A stretch of 64,000 bases of DNA from Magnetovibrio sp. (GCA_002690705.1 NZFO01000019.1:8141-72140), one strand, 5' to 3'. Shown: positions 8,273 through 17,015, counted from the first letter of the stretch. Translations and numbers: made by a program. The notes: generated by a model not told the origin, from the letters alone.

Positions 8273-9406
8273 CTAAAATTGTTTTGCATAAAACGGTGTC
8301 GCCTTCAAGCCGGTACCCGTGAGGATGACAACGGTTTCGTCACCCGGATCAATTCGATTTTCAGATGATAGCTGGGTGAATGCTGCTGCTGCGTGAGCAC
8401 AGGTCGGCTCGACGTAGATTCCCTTGGCGGCCAGCTTTAGGCTAGCATCAACGATCTCTTGTTCAGTGATGGCCACTGTGCCACCATTCGTATTTCGAAG
8501 GGCTTGAAGCATATCGGTCAATCGGATCGGGCGCTTGATCGCCGTCCCCTCTGCGATAGTCGGCCTGAATTCTGTCTCGACATAATCCGAGGCGCCGGCT
8601 TGGAAACTTGCATGAAGCGGTGCGCAATTGGCAGGTTGCGACACGAAAAGCCTTGGCAACCGGTCGATTTCACCCGAGTTTATCAACTCCTTGAACGCTA
8701 TATAACATCCAAGGAGATTGCTGCCCGCTGACGCCGGAATGATGATGTTGTCTGGCGCATTGTAACCAAGATCTTCCCAGATTTCGTATCCAAGCGTTTT
8801 AGTACCTTGCAAAAAGAAGGGGTGCCAGTTGTGGCTGGCATAGAATGTTTCTGAAGCCTGCTCAATGGCCGCAGCTTCAGTGGCTTCCCTTGGCCCGGGA
8901 ATTAGTTCTATCTCGGCGCCGTAGGCCCGTGCTTGGGTTATTTTCGCTGGCGAGGTAGAGGCGGGGACGAGGACTTTGACGGCCATTCCGGCGGCAGCGC
9001 CATACCCGGCGATCGCCGCACCACCATTTCCCGAACTGTCTTCAAGGATGCTGTCGATGCCCTGTTGCTTAAGACAAGATATCAACACGGATGCCCCACG
9101 GTCCTTAAAAGACCCGGTTGGTGAAAACCATTCCAATTTGAAGCTACATTCTTTGCCGTCAAAGCTGCCACGGTGCAGAGGTGTACACCCTTCCCCCATG
9201 CTTACAGGGTTAGTGATTTTTATGGGGAAGGCTGCTTGGTAGCGCCAAAGGGAACGCGTGCCTTTGTCAATATCCTGCCGCCGAATACCTTGCAACTCAG
9301 TCAACATTAGTGGACCGCCATCAGGCGATCGCCAAATGGGTGGGTTGAGGGGATACCTGGTCTGAGAAACGGGATCGAAGTAGGCCACGTCAATTGATGA
9401 TCGCAT
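8273..9406 (-). CDS. Threonine-synthase-like PLP enzyme
   Basis: A fold-type II PLP enzyme of 377 residues. The cofactor lysine is K101 in FSPTGSFKDRGA. A phosphate-binding and substrate loop is seen at SSGNGGAAIAGYGA (about 144-157), and GTGLKA near the C-terminus contacts the cofactor ring. The layout fits threonine synthase (O-phosphohomoserine to threonine), and the N-terminus (DPVSQTRYPLNPPIWRSP) resembles the short zinc-less class. The related threonine/serine dehydratase or cystathionine-type enzymes are less likely. No hom or thrB is nearby, so a specialised role is possible. It is monocistronic on the minus strand. Confidence 0.8.
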   Translation of the reverse strand: MRSSIDVAYFDPVSQTRYPLNPPIWRSPDGGPLMLTELQGIRRQDIDKGTRSLWRYQAAFPIKITNPVSMGEGCTPLHRGSFDGKECSFKLEWFSPTGSFKDRGASVLISCLKQQGIDSILEDSSGNGGAAIAGYGAAAGMAVKVLVPASTSPAKITQARAYGAEIELIPGPREATEAAAIEQASETFYASHNWHPFFLQGTKTLGYEIWEDLGYNAPDNIIIPASAGSNLLGCYIAFKELINSGEIDRLPRLFVSQPANCAPLHASFQAGASDYVETEFRPTIAEGTAIKRPIRLTDMLQALRNTNGGTVAITEQEIVDASLKLAAKGIYVEPTCAHAAAAFTQLSSENRIDPGDETVVILTGTGLKATPFYAKQF

Positions 9407-9751
9407 ATGGTGCCTCGTTATTTAGTGAAATACTAAAATACATCAAACCACCATGGCTTGCCACTGGGTTATTTACGTTTGTGTTCCACGCTCCTGGGGC
9501 CCGGGTGCGTGCCCTAAGAGCTAAGCCCAATTGACTTTGAGGCCGGCGACTCGGTTTATCAGGGTGGTTCCCCAGATCGGTGTTTGGGATGATGGGAATA
9601 CGGCCGTGGGGTTGTGAGAGAACTCTACTCGATGGGCTATTCCGCAGGTTCTGTTCTAGCCGATCCTCATTAGAACGAATAAATAAAAACTAATCTTGAT
9701 TACACAGGACAGTTATAACTTTAGAGCTAGCAGCCCTCGCTGTATCAGTTT
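9407..9751. other. Non-coding gap upstream of the threonine-synthase-like gene
   Basis: About 345 bp. The part nearest 9407 should hold the promoter of the minus-strand PLP enzyme gene. The stretch around 9490-9600 is more GC-rich than its surroundings and may be a gene remnant, but no reading frame there is long enough to identify. No hairpin or operator stands out. Confidence 0.4.
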
Positions 9752-10184
9752 TTAAATAGTTTTTATCTGTTCATTGGTATTATAACCGATGTTTATGCTA
9801 TCCAGAAAAATTATTACAATATCTGTTTGTAAACTGAAGGTAACATTCTGAGGAATATCCCCTTTCATTCGAGCTGCCCTAATCGCGTTGAGTTTTGAAG
9901 TGGCTAACCCGATTACGTTTTCACTCCCATCCAAAATAGGTTCCCCAAAAGCCGCCACCCATGACATACATAACCGCTTTACCTGTGGCCGCCGTGTATC
10001 CACCCACCCGGCATTAATACGTGAAAAAGGAGATCGAGTTATCATAGTAACCGCTGAGAGTATTGGTAAATTTCTCCGTGTATGATTTTCTCGTTTGATC
10101 CGCAGAAGCGACACTGCAGCTGGATGTCATGACCATAACACTTACAAGAAATAGAATATGAGCAGTAAATCTATTCAATTGCAT
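9752..10184 (-). pseudogene. Small secreted or lipoprotein gene split by a one-base frameshift
   Basis: The start at 10184 gives a signal peptide with a lipobox-like MTSSC near residue 20, and the frame stops at 10014 after about 56 residues. A second frame picks up without a break: the run of five T at about 10025-10030 needs only four for NSISF to continue into SRINAGWVDTRRPQ. It then continues through FGEPILDGSENVIGLATSK to a stop at 9752. The joined product would be about 143 residues with a hydrophobic leader. I do not recognise the family. Either a real frameshift or a homopolymer error explains it. Confidence 0.5.
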
Positions 10185-10256
10185 AGAGGCATTATGCACA
10201 ATACTGATAACTTTATTTAATATAGCAATTTATGAAAGACTGGGACGTAAATACAA

Positions 10257-10280
10257 AAGGGCCGCCCGGATACAGCCCTT
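10257..10280. terminator. Possible bidirectional terminator hairpin
   Basis: AAGGGC (10257-10262) pairs with GCCCTT (10275-10280). On the plus strand it is followed by CGATTTTT, and on the minus strand by TTGTATTT. The stem is only 6 bp with a 12-nt loop, so strength is modest. It lies downstream of the broken racemase gene on the minus strand. Confidence 0.4.
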
Positions 10281-10434
10281 CGATTTTTGTGGGAAACTCA
10301 CTTTCTAACCATAGGCCCCTCAACCACCAGAGTGTTTTAGTGCTGGCAAGGTTTTAAAGACTCAAAATGAAAAGTATCAGACGAGCTTCGGCTGTAAATC
10401 CATTTGGGCCTCACGACGGCCTTGTTTAAATGCA

Positions 10435-11175
10435 CTATGTTTTCAACAATATCGATTTAAATTTTGCAACCGTAGTGTGAGGGCTGGTCAGCACTGTCCC
10501 GTGCACTGTTGGTTCAATTTTTACGGCGAGTGGCGCTATAGAGAATTGTCCTAGCAAGACCCCATCGCATGCGGCGAGTTGCTGTGCCGCCGCGATAACT
10601 TTCTGGTCATGGGTGGTCATGCGGCCAGCTTAAGGATCATCCCATGCGCCCTTGACGAGTTACAGACGCACGTCGATGGTGCGACCGCGCTCATAGGTGA
10701 GGTCCTTCAATTGCTGCTCAATCATCGGAAGCGCGATTGGATGGCTCGCGAGCAAACCGATCTCCATGCCTACTGCCAATGCGGTCTCGAGAAGTGGGTC
10801 GTTGGGTTTGATTACTGGAATGGAAAAATTACGTTGGCCTTCCTCCATGACTGGACCGAACGCTGTGAAGGTAAAAAGAATGGCATCGACGTCAGTGTCT
10901 GCAGCGTATTCAGCGAGTCGAACGAAGCGCTTGGAGATCGCGGCGGTCAATTCACCAACCTGGTCGATAGCCTGTGCAAGACCCTCATCCATAAGACTCC
11001 GGTGATTCGCCTCAGGCCAAATTTCGTGGAAAGCCAGTTCCACGGGCGACACTGATGCCCGCGTCGCGTGAATCATTGCGATACGCTTGAGCTCCAGATC
11101 GTTACTGCTGCAACCGCCTCTGCTATTAATTTGGTACGTCCTGCGCCTTTCAGATCCATGTCCGTTTTTTATCAC
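10435..11175 (-). pseudogene. Asp/Glu/hydantoin racemase-family gene with two in-frame stops
   Basis: The upstream part encodes a racemase-like start (RIAMIHATRASVSPVELAF) and continues to residue 171. It then meets TAA at 10660-10662 and, 10 codons later, a second TAA. The same frame continues as AGRMTTHDQKVIAAAQQLA, then VLLGQFSIAPL and VLTSPHTTVAKF, which are the expected C-terminal blocks of the family. Both stops are in one frame, so this is nonsense mutation rather than an indel. The likely original start is near 11076 or slightly upstream. With two stops, the gene is almost certainly non-functional. A different, intact racemase lies at 37223-37993. Confidence 0.75.
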
Positions 11176-11523
11176 TCAGTAACACTCTATCGACAGTTGC
11201 CTCGATGATCTTGGCAGCGCCATGACATGCACGCCAATTATATTTCCTAAATGGCCAAGCTATCAGCATTGAAACGGACAGAATCATAGATATCTGATTG
11301 ATAGCATTCTTTCGGCCAGTAACGGGGGATGAGTCTTGTCGGGACTGTACGGTGCAAAGTTCGTCTCCCTCCATCATATGGAAGCTTTTGGCCTTGTGAT
11401 TGGCTATGATCTTCTTTTGTCTATTTATGTCCAAACCGAACCCATGACGCGCGTCCGATCAGAGCAGTGGTGTGTGATTTTTTGGTTTTAAATGGCGATA
11501 TCGGGGATGAGCATTACCTCATC

Positions 11524-11811
11524 TCAACCCTTGAAGGACTTAAGGTTGGGATAAGAGCTCTCCGTGGTTTCTTGCACGATAACTAAGCCGAGCCCAGATT
11601 CCGTTGAAACGACGTTTTCGAGGATCGTTTCTGGTCGAAGATTAACGCTTAACTTTTTAAGGCTTTTAAAGCCAACCATATCGTGTTCGATTTTTCGGGT
11701 GAGTCCAAGCCAGCAGCCGGCAGCCTGAGGGATGTCTCGGGAATATTTATAAATTTTTTGACCAATTTTATTAGTGGCAAGACACGCAGTTTTATCTTTT
11801 AATGTTACAAG
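11524..11811 (-). pseudogene. Unidentified coding remnant without a start codon
   Basis: On the minus strand a frame of about 93 codons is open from just after a TAA at 11812-11814 down to a TGA at 11524-11526. It has protein-like content, for example AAGCWLGLTRKIEHDMVG and ENVVSTESGLGLVIVQETTE. There is no ATG, GTG or TTG near its upstream end. The same frame is also open upstream of the TAA (to 12051), so a single in-frame stop may have split a longer gene. I do not recognise the product. The flanking stretches 11176-11523 and 12052-12257 show nothing I can support. Confidence 0.35.
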
Positions 11812-12257
11812 TTAAGTTAGATTACGCAAAAATGCGGCCTTAAAGTAGAGGAATAATAAATACGATGTTATAGTTTTAAACTTGAAACTGGTATTTTCCG
11901 GGTTGTTGTTTGAACTAACAGTGAAAGTGACTGTGCGGCAATTAGAGTATAGTCTCTGAAAAAGCTCTCGCCTCGTTGAGGTGGGGTATTCACTATTCAC
12001 TCTGACCAGCTCAGGTATCTCGTGACCTGACAGGGGCCGGATATCAAACACGTATTAACTAAGATCGTGGAACTTTTTTGTTAGGGCGTAAATAAACGGC
12101 AGGTCATCGATATAACATTAACTCCTGCATTTAATTGCACCAATCAATCAGTTACTCTCGTGGGCGGTAGTTTTTTACAATGAAACGTCAACCAGAGAGG
12201 CTTTTGACGCTTTTTGAGCTGTTAAGCGCGCACCCAGAGAATTGTGTAAAAAGTTTT

Positions 12258-12602
12258 TCACGGTTGAAAATAGTAAGTTTTGAATAGATTAAAGGATGGA
12301 AGCCTGTGAAGGCCATCGGGTCCAATACGCCAATACACGCGATATTTTATAAAACATATGTCGATCGCGCTAATCGTTTCCGTCTCGGTCGACATTGGAC
12401 TGTCACCTGAAACTCGGACGTTGCCATATTTATTTATCGATTGTATCCGTTTAATTATGTTTCCAAAATGGGGATGGTGGATGACCGCAATGTCTCCGCA
12501 GACAAGACCTTTTCTATATTTTTGTGCAATTACATAATCCCCATTACCTAACGTTGGAGCCATACTCGCTCCAGAAACGCGGAAGATCCTCCAATTAAAA
12601 AT
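12258..12602 (-). CDS. sodX: Nickel-SOD maturation protease (S26 family), apparent ATT start
   Basis: A small signal-peptidase-like serine protease that removes the N-terminal extension of nickel superoxide dismutase so that His1 is exposed. The first ATG (12563) lies just after the catalytic Ser, so starting there would delete the nucleophile. Starting at ATT (12600-12602) gives FNWRIFRVSGASMAPTL with Ser13 in place, preceded by GAGG at 8-nt spacing and by an in-frame TAA. The general-base Lys is K51 in NIIKRI, and VSGDSPMSTE follows. It is directly downstream of sodN (10 bp). The ATT start is inferred; an indel is the alternative. Confidence 0.8.
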   Translation of the reverse strand: MFNWRIFRVSGASMAPTLGNGDYVIAQKYRKGLVCGDIAVIHHPHFGNIIKRIQSINKYGNVRVSGDSPMSTETETISAIDICFIKYRVYWRIGPDGLHRLPSFNLFKTYYFQP

Positions 12603-12612
12603 TTACAAAGCC

Positions 12613-13116
12613 TCACAATTTTGGATAGACGACAGCAAGGCTTGGGGGGTACGGGGATATTTTCCTATCTGTCTCTATATCCTTTGTTGCCCAAAAGATC
12701 TCGGCAAAGTGATTTACAAGTTCCAACAGTTTTTCTCCATCTTCACGGGTCACATTTTGTTTACACGTGCTGGCGACCATCATGATTTGGTGGGTCACAT
12801 TATGGATCTCTGGAAAAGCTTCAAATTGAGGTGCCTTAAAATAATCTCCCCAGATTACTCGTATCTCGTGCTTAAGCTTTTCGCTCTCCTCCTCTTTTCT
12901 TAGAATGCACCTTGCAATAGTATTTTCATATTCGGCAGACGAGTGGTCTCCGTGATCCCTAGTTTCATTTATTATGTCGATTAAGCGAATAACCGACAAA
13001 ACTGCGATTAATGCAGTTGCGGGATCATATATCTTACAAGGGATATCACAGTGAGCGTGCACATCTTTAAACGATATTATTCTATTAAGTAATTCTAATT
13101 TTTTGTGAAGCATCAA
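12613..13116 (-). CDS. sodN: Nickel-containing superoxide dismutase
   Basis: The 167-residue precursor has a 21-residue extension ending in VHA, then the nickel hook HCDIPCKIYDP. His22, Cys23 and Cys27 become His1, Cys2 and Cys6 of the mature enzyme. The family usually has Gly where Lys28 sits. The rest is the four-helix bundle expected for Ni-SOD, which dismutates superoxide in the cytoplasm. It is followed by the matching protease gene and preceded by a HupE-like gene on the same strand. Together with the Fur box at 13756, this suggests expression when iron is short. Confidence 0.93.
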   Translation of the reverse strand: MMLHKKLELLNRIISFKDVHAHCDIPCKIYDPATALIAVLSVIRLIDIINETRDHGDHSSAEYENTIARCILRKEEESEKLKHEIRVIWGDYFKAPQFEAFPEIHNVTHQIMMVASTCKQNVTREDGEKLLELVNHFAEIFWATKDIETDRKISPYPPSLAVVYPKL

Positions 13117-13230
13117 ACTTTACCCATTCTCAAATTAATGTTTATACAAGGACTTTCATAATTGTAATTAAAGCATCAGTATTGAATCGATATGCACGTG
13201 GGCTGACACCTGTTCCGTGTTTGGATCGTT

Positions 13231-13686
13231 TTAAGTACTTTTCGAATTGTTTAATCTGCCAGGCTTGGATGATTTTAATAGAGATTGTAGACTGTGATCT
13301 TTAAACTTGGTCGTAAGAGTCGTAAGAAATGTGAAGGTCAAATAAATTATCCGCCACCCCATTAATGAGACAAGCGCAATCCCTACAAAAAACTCTAGTC
13401 CGAATAGCACGGAGGTTTCGAGGCCGTGACAAATTACTTCATATAAAAAAGCGAGGATGAGCGAGCTATTGGCCAAAAACATGGCATACGGTTTTCTCGT
13501 TAACATCAAAAGACCTGCTAAAATTCCGATAGCTAAAAATAGTAGGACGTGCTCTACATTTGTTAGTGCATGGGACATGCCGAATTCGTCAGTACCACCT
13601 GTATGAGCAAAGGCTTGGTCGTTGGCATAGACAAGGGAACCAAAAAAGAAGCATATCAGTTTTTTTCCGTGAGATAATTTAATCAT
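13231..13686 (-). CDS. HupE/UreJ-like small membrane protein (candidate metal permease)
   Basis: 151 residues. A signal sequence ends near FAHTGG, followed by a His-containing periplasmic start and three hydrophobic segments (about residues 45-65, 70-90 and 95-120), one starting with NVEHVLLFLAIGILAGLL. It is clearly paralogous to the gene at 20892-21356, sharing RKP, LANxxL, LYE and LEFFVG blocks. It most resembles the C-terminal half of HupE/UreJ proteins, which move nickel or cobalt. It lies 115 bp upstream of sodN on the same strand, which makes nickel supply for Ni-SOD a reasonable inference. A Fur-box candidate lies about 70 bp upstream. Confidence 0.6.
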   Translation of the reverse strand: MIKLSHGKKLICFFFGSLVYANDQAFAHTGGTDEFGMSHALTNVEHVLLFLAIGILAGLLMLTRKPYAMFLANSSLILAFLYEVICHGLETSVLFGLEFFVGIALVSLMGWRIIYLTFTFLTTLTTKFKDHSLQSLLKSSKPGRLNNSKST

Positions 13687-13755
13687 TTAGCGTTACCTAA
13701 AGACATGTTCGAAATCATTTGAAAATTTGGCTAATTCACATTAGCAATACAACAT

Positions 13756-13774
13756 AATGAGAATGATTCGCATT
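13756..13774. promoter_or_regulatory. Fur-box candidate between hupE-like/sodNX and aldehyde dehydrogenase
   Basis: AATGAGAAT-G-ATTCGCATT is a 9-1-9 palindrome with one mismatch and close to the Fur/Irr-type consensus. It lies 33 bp upstream of the plus-strand aldehyde dehydrogenase start and 70 bp upstream of the minus-strand HupE-like gene, so it could control both divergent units. The neighbouring TTGCAAT is shared with the candidate site at 17577. Confidence 0.65.
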
Positions 13775-13806
13775 TGCAATATATTTAGAGCTTTTAGGAG
13801 ACAAAA

Positions 13807-15252
13807 ATGTTGCGCAAAACAAACTTTTATATAAATGGCGATTGGATAGCGCCGACGATGCCCAATGATTACGAAGTAATTAATCCTGCGAACGAAAAGC
13901 CATTTGCGATTATCTCTCTCGGCTCTAAAACCGATGTAGATAAGGCTGTTGATGCCGCAAACGCAGCTTTCGAGACTTGGCGCACAGTTCCGCATGGAGA
14001 TCGCGTTGCAAAATTAAAGCTATTAGCTAAAATTTACGATGCAAGATCAGATGAGATGGCCGAAGCTATTTCCTCAGAGATGGGTGCTCCGATTAAACTT
14101 GCTGTCAAAGCACAGACTGCGTCAGGTCTTGGGCACATCAAAGCCTTTGTCAGAGCGCTAGAAGAGTTTAAGTTTGAAAATCAACTCCGTGATGACACGC
14201 CGGATGAATATATCATTCATGAACCCATCGGTGTTTGTGGTCTCATTACACCGTGGAACTGGCCAATGAACCAAGTGGCACTTAAAGTTATTCCGGCAAT
14301 TGGGGTTGGGTGTACGGTTATCCTCAAACCAGCTGAAATCGCACCAATGTCCTCAATTTTATTCGCCGAGTTTATGGATGAAGCGGAATTCCCTCGAGGT
14401 GTCTTTAACCTTTTAAATGGGGACGGTCCGGGCGTAGGGGAGGCTATGAGTGCCCATCCTGACATTGACATGTTGAGTTTCACTGGATCAACCAGAGCCG
14501 GCAAGTTGGTCACTAAGGCTGGCGCAGACAATGTAAAAAGAGTTGTGCTTGAGCTTGGGGGAAAAGGTGCGAACATAATTTTCGCGGATACTGATGTTCC
14601 GAGAGCGGTGAGGAGAGGGGTGTCACATTGTTTCAACAATAGCGGCCAGTCATGTAACGCGCCGACACGAATGTTAGTAGAAAGAGCAGTCTATGATAAA
14701 GCCGTTGAAATCGCGAGAGAAGCTGCCGAAGCAACGCTGGTAGGTATGCCCGAAAAAGAGGGGAGTCACATAGGGCCATTAGTCTCTAAAATCCAATTTG
14801 ACAAAGTTCAGGATTTGATTGGGGTTGGGGTCGCGGAGGGAGCTCGCCTTATAGCAGGTGGATTGGGAAGACCCGAAGGCTTTAATAAAGGCTATTTCGT
14901 TCGACCCACGGTATTTGCCGATGTAACCAACGAGATGCGTATCGCACGCGAAGAAATATTTGGTCCTGTACTCTCGATTATTCCCTTTGAAACAGAGGAC
15001 GAGGCAGTGAAGATTTCTAATGATACGAGTTACGGTTTGACTGATTATGTCCAGACTGGAGACAATAACCGACTTCAAAGGGTAGCGCGCCAACTAAGAG
15101 CGGGAATGGTACAAGCAAACGGTGCCGCCCGCGCGTCAGGTAGTCCATTTGGGGGTTACAAGCAGTCAGGAAATGGAAGAGAGGGGGGAATTCATGGGTT
15201 TATGGAGTACCTCGAAGTAAAGGCAATATCAGGTTGGAGTTCTGAATATTAG
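13807..15252 (+). CDS. NAD(P)-dependent aldehyde dehydrogenase
   Basis: 481 residues, full length for the family. The substrate-channel motif TPWNWPMNQ (149-157), cofactor Lys K174, catalytic Glu E249 in LELGGK and nucleophile C283 in SGQSCNAPTR are all present. Residues toward the C-terminus (EEIFGPVLS, SPFGGYKQSGNGREGG) are standard. It oxidises an aldehyde to the acid; the substrate cannot be told. A strong RBS (AGGAG) sits 6 nt before the ATG. The Fur-box candidate upstream implies iron or metal control, unusual for this family. No downstream gene on the same strand is attached. Confidence 0.92.
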   Translation: MLRKTNFYINGDWIAPTMPNDYEVINPANEKPFAIISLGSKTDVDKAVDAANAAFETWRTVPHGDRVAKLKLLAKIYDARSDEMAEAISSEMGAPIKLAVKAQTASGLGHIKAFVRALEEFKFENQLRDDTPDEYIIHEPIGVCGLITPWNWPMNQVALKVIPAIGVGCTVILKPAEIAPMSSILFAEFMDEAEFPRGVFNLLNGDGPGVGEAMSAHPDIDMLSFTGSTRAGKLVTKAGADNVKRVVLELGGKGANIIFADTDVPRAVRRGVSHCFNNSGQSCNAPTRMLVERAVYDKAVEIAREAAEATLVGMPEKEGSHIGPLVSKIQFDKVQDLIGVGVAEGARLIAGGLGRPEGFNKGYFVRPTVFADVTNEMRIAREEIFGPVLSIIPFETEDEAVKISNDTSYGLTDYVQTGDNNRLQRVARQLRAGMVQANGAARASGSPFGGYKQSGNGREGGIHGFMEYLEVKAISGWSSEY

Positions 15253-15756
15253 AATCTTTTTGTTAAAAATTCCATTTATCGTCAAGTCTTAAGGTTTGCA
15301 TTAACGTTATTTTAAGTGTGTCTTTGAGATTTGTGTGTAGAGGGACCGGCTGAGAGCAATGTGCGGCAAATAGCTGCTCATTTATTTTTCAATTTTTGGA
15401 GGAGAGACATCTTACCAAGATTAAGTAAGGTCTCGGTGCCAACTGAGAACATCGAAGGTGCAAAAACCAGTGGTTCAAGGGACGTGCAATAGTCATGGTA
15501 AACCCGACCTCCATTATACCTATTTTAATCAGGGTTGTCATTTCCAGCAAAACCAGCCAGCATGCATATGCAATTGATAATCACTCGCATTATTCCCACT
15601 GGCTTTTTACCCTGCGATTGACGTAAAAGGCTGACGTAGATTTGTTACATTCAGAAGAAGCTGATAAACATCCCATAATAATAGAACGGCAGACATACCT
15701 AGATTTTTTGACGAAGAGCAGAATCCGTTACTTTAGCGTAGTCTGATAGGCTTTGT
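15253..15756. other. Gap downstream of aldehyde dehydrogenase with a weak Fur-like site
   Basis: About 500 bp without a supported gene. GATAATCACTCGCATTATT at 15576-15594 resembles a Fur box but is not upstream of any recognised gene, so it may be a relic of a lost promoter. No convincing terminator follows the dehydrogenase; the TCTTTTTG right after its stop has no stem. Confidence 0.35.
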
Positions 15757-15951
15757 CTAAAGCCTCGAGGAGAGCTGACTGATTTTTCCAAATAACTCAA
15801 AGACAATTTTTTTTAATGCTTGGATTGCAGTCGTTATTTTTGTGCTCAATCCTTCTTGTTTCCTCTCGGGCTCTGAAATCTCATTTTGCGCAATCTTTCG
15901 GGCGAGAGCTCGAGTGTATTCTCTAGGGGTTGGGCTATAGCGAGGCCTCAC
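15757..15951 (-). CDS. Small basic protein of unknown function (64 aa)
   Basis: It starts at GTG 15949-15951 with an excellent RBS, AAAGGAG, 7 nt upstream, which is why I keep it despite its size. The product is charged and basic (RPRYSPTPREYTRALARKIA), followed by an amphipathic segment near TTAIQALKKIVFELFGKI. There is no signal peptide or long membrane span. It lies 90 bp downstream of the ferredoxin reductase gene on the same strand and may be in its operon. I do not recognise the family. Confidence 0.5.
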   Translation of the reverse strand: MRPRYSPTPREYTRALARKIAQNEISEPERKQEGLSTKITTAIQALKKIVFELFGKISQLSSRL

Positions 15952-16041
15952 GATATATCTCCTTTCTGGGCTTAACGCCGCTTACAAAATTTTAGGACGC
16001 GTGGTTGGCTAATTCGAACGAATTAGGTTACGAGACAAAGG

Positions 16042-16851
16042 TTAGTCAACAAAAGCTCTCTCAACTACGAAATCAGCGGGTTTTGCAGCGGAGCCAGCTG
16101 ATAGACCTAATTTTTTTAATACCGTCGACATATCTTGGGTCATCTCAATGGATCCGCATATCATTGCTCGAGTACTGTTCTGGCTAATCGGGGGTTGCCC
16201 GATAATGTTAGACAACGTCTCATTTTCTATGAACTTGGTAATGCGTCCGACGCGTCTATAAGGCTCTTGGGTCACACTATCAAAATATAGCAGGCAATTA
16301 TTTGTGAGTTCGCCTACCAATGGATCGGTTTTTAAAGCAGTTAATATACTTTTCCCGAATGCCAGTTCATCTACAGCTCTACAAGTATGGGTAAGAATAA
16401 CTCTCTCAAATTTATCGTATGTCTCTGGGTCCCGAATTAAACTAGCAAAAGGAGCGAACCCGGTGCCTGTTGAAAATAAGTAAAGGCTCTTGCTCGGGGT
16501 TAATGAATCCAATGATAAAGTTCCAGTTGCTTTTTTTCCAAGTAATAACTTATCCCCGGGCTTTATATGTTGCAATTGAGAGGTGAGAGGTCCGTGTGGT
16601 ACTTTTATCGAGTAGAATTCAAGTGTGTCATCCCAAGAGGGGCTTGTCATTGAGTAGGCGCGGAGCAAGGGGACCCCTTCTGCAAATAATCCAAGCATAA
16701 CAAATTCTCCAGATCGAAAACGAAATGCTTGAGGGCGGCTAATCCGAAAGGAAAATAGCTTATCGGTCCAGTGATGAACGGATAGAACAGTTTCGTGAGT
16801 TAAAGAAGCCGGAATGGGTTTGTCCTGATTGGTCAATACCGGACTTTTCAT
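16042..16851 (-). CDS. fpr: Ferredoxin/flavodoxin-NADP+ reductase
   Basis: 269 residues of the compact bacterial Fpr class. The FAD-binding motif LLRAYSMTSP (RxYS type) is at about residues 65-75. GTGFAPFASLIRDPETY begins the NADP-binding half, and CGSIEMTQDM gives the second nicotinamide contact. The C-terminus ends in FVVERAFVD, typical of the class that stacks or stabilises NADP at the end. It balances electrons between NADPH and ferredoxin or flavodoxin in the cytoplasm. It is downstream of the pseudoazurin gene on the same strand, separated by a strong hairpin. Confidence 0.92.
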   Translation of the reverse strand: MKSPVLTNQDKPIPASLTHETVLSVHHWTDKLFSFRISRPQAFRFRSGEFVMLGLFAEGVPLLRAYSMTSPSWDDTLEFYSIKVPHGPLTSQLQHIKPGDKLLLGKKATGTLSLDSLTPSKSLYLFSTGTGFAPFASLIRDPETYDKFERVILTHTCRAVDELAFGKSILTALKTDPLVGELTNNCLLYFDSVTQEPYRRVGRITKFIENETLSNIIGQPPISQNSTRAMICGSIEMTQDMSTVLKKLGLSAGSAAKPADFVVERAFVD

Positions 16852-16960
16852 ATCATTAACACTTTTTTGAATTATGCAATCTGCAATGTGAAAAATGAGT
16901 TAACCCTAAAAGCTCTGTGCTTCAAGGTAATACTACAGAATATCGCTCCACATTTACCCT

Positions 16961-16989
16961 ATCATCCGGGCTCTCGGTGCCCGGATGAT
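16961..16989 (-). terminator. Strong hairpin between pseudoazurin and fpr
   Basis: ATCATCCGGGC (16961-16971) pairs perfectly with GCCCGGATGAT (16979-16989), an 11-bp stem with a 7-nt loop. No T-run follows on the minus strand. It may partly terminate or stabilise the pseudoazurin transcript and lower fpr expression. It lies 27 bp after the pseudoazurin stop. Confidence 0.65.
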
Positions 16990-17015
16990 ACAAAACCAAG
17001 GTTTTTCCAAAAGGT

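Noticed and set aside
9530-9610. GC-rich stretch that looked like a transposase or integrase remnant
   Set aside because: No frame long enough and no inverted or direct repeats around it.
11812-12051. 79-codon minus-strand frame upstream of the remnant
   Set aside because: No RBS and no recognisable family; mentioned only as possible continuation of the remnant.
15346-15400. GGGACCGGCTGAGA resembling the 5' core of a TPP riboswitch
   Set aside because: The partner half (ACCC...GAACCTGA...) is absent, and no thiamine gene follows.
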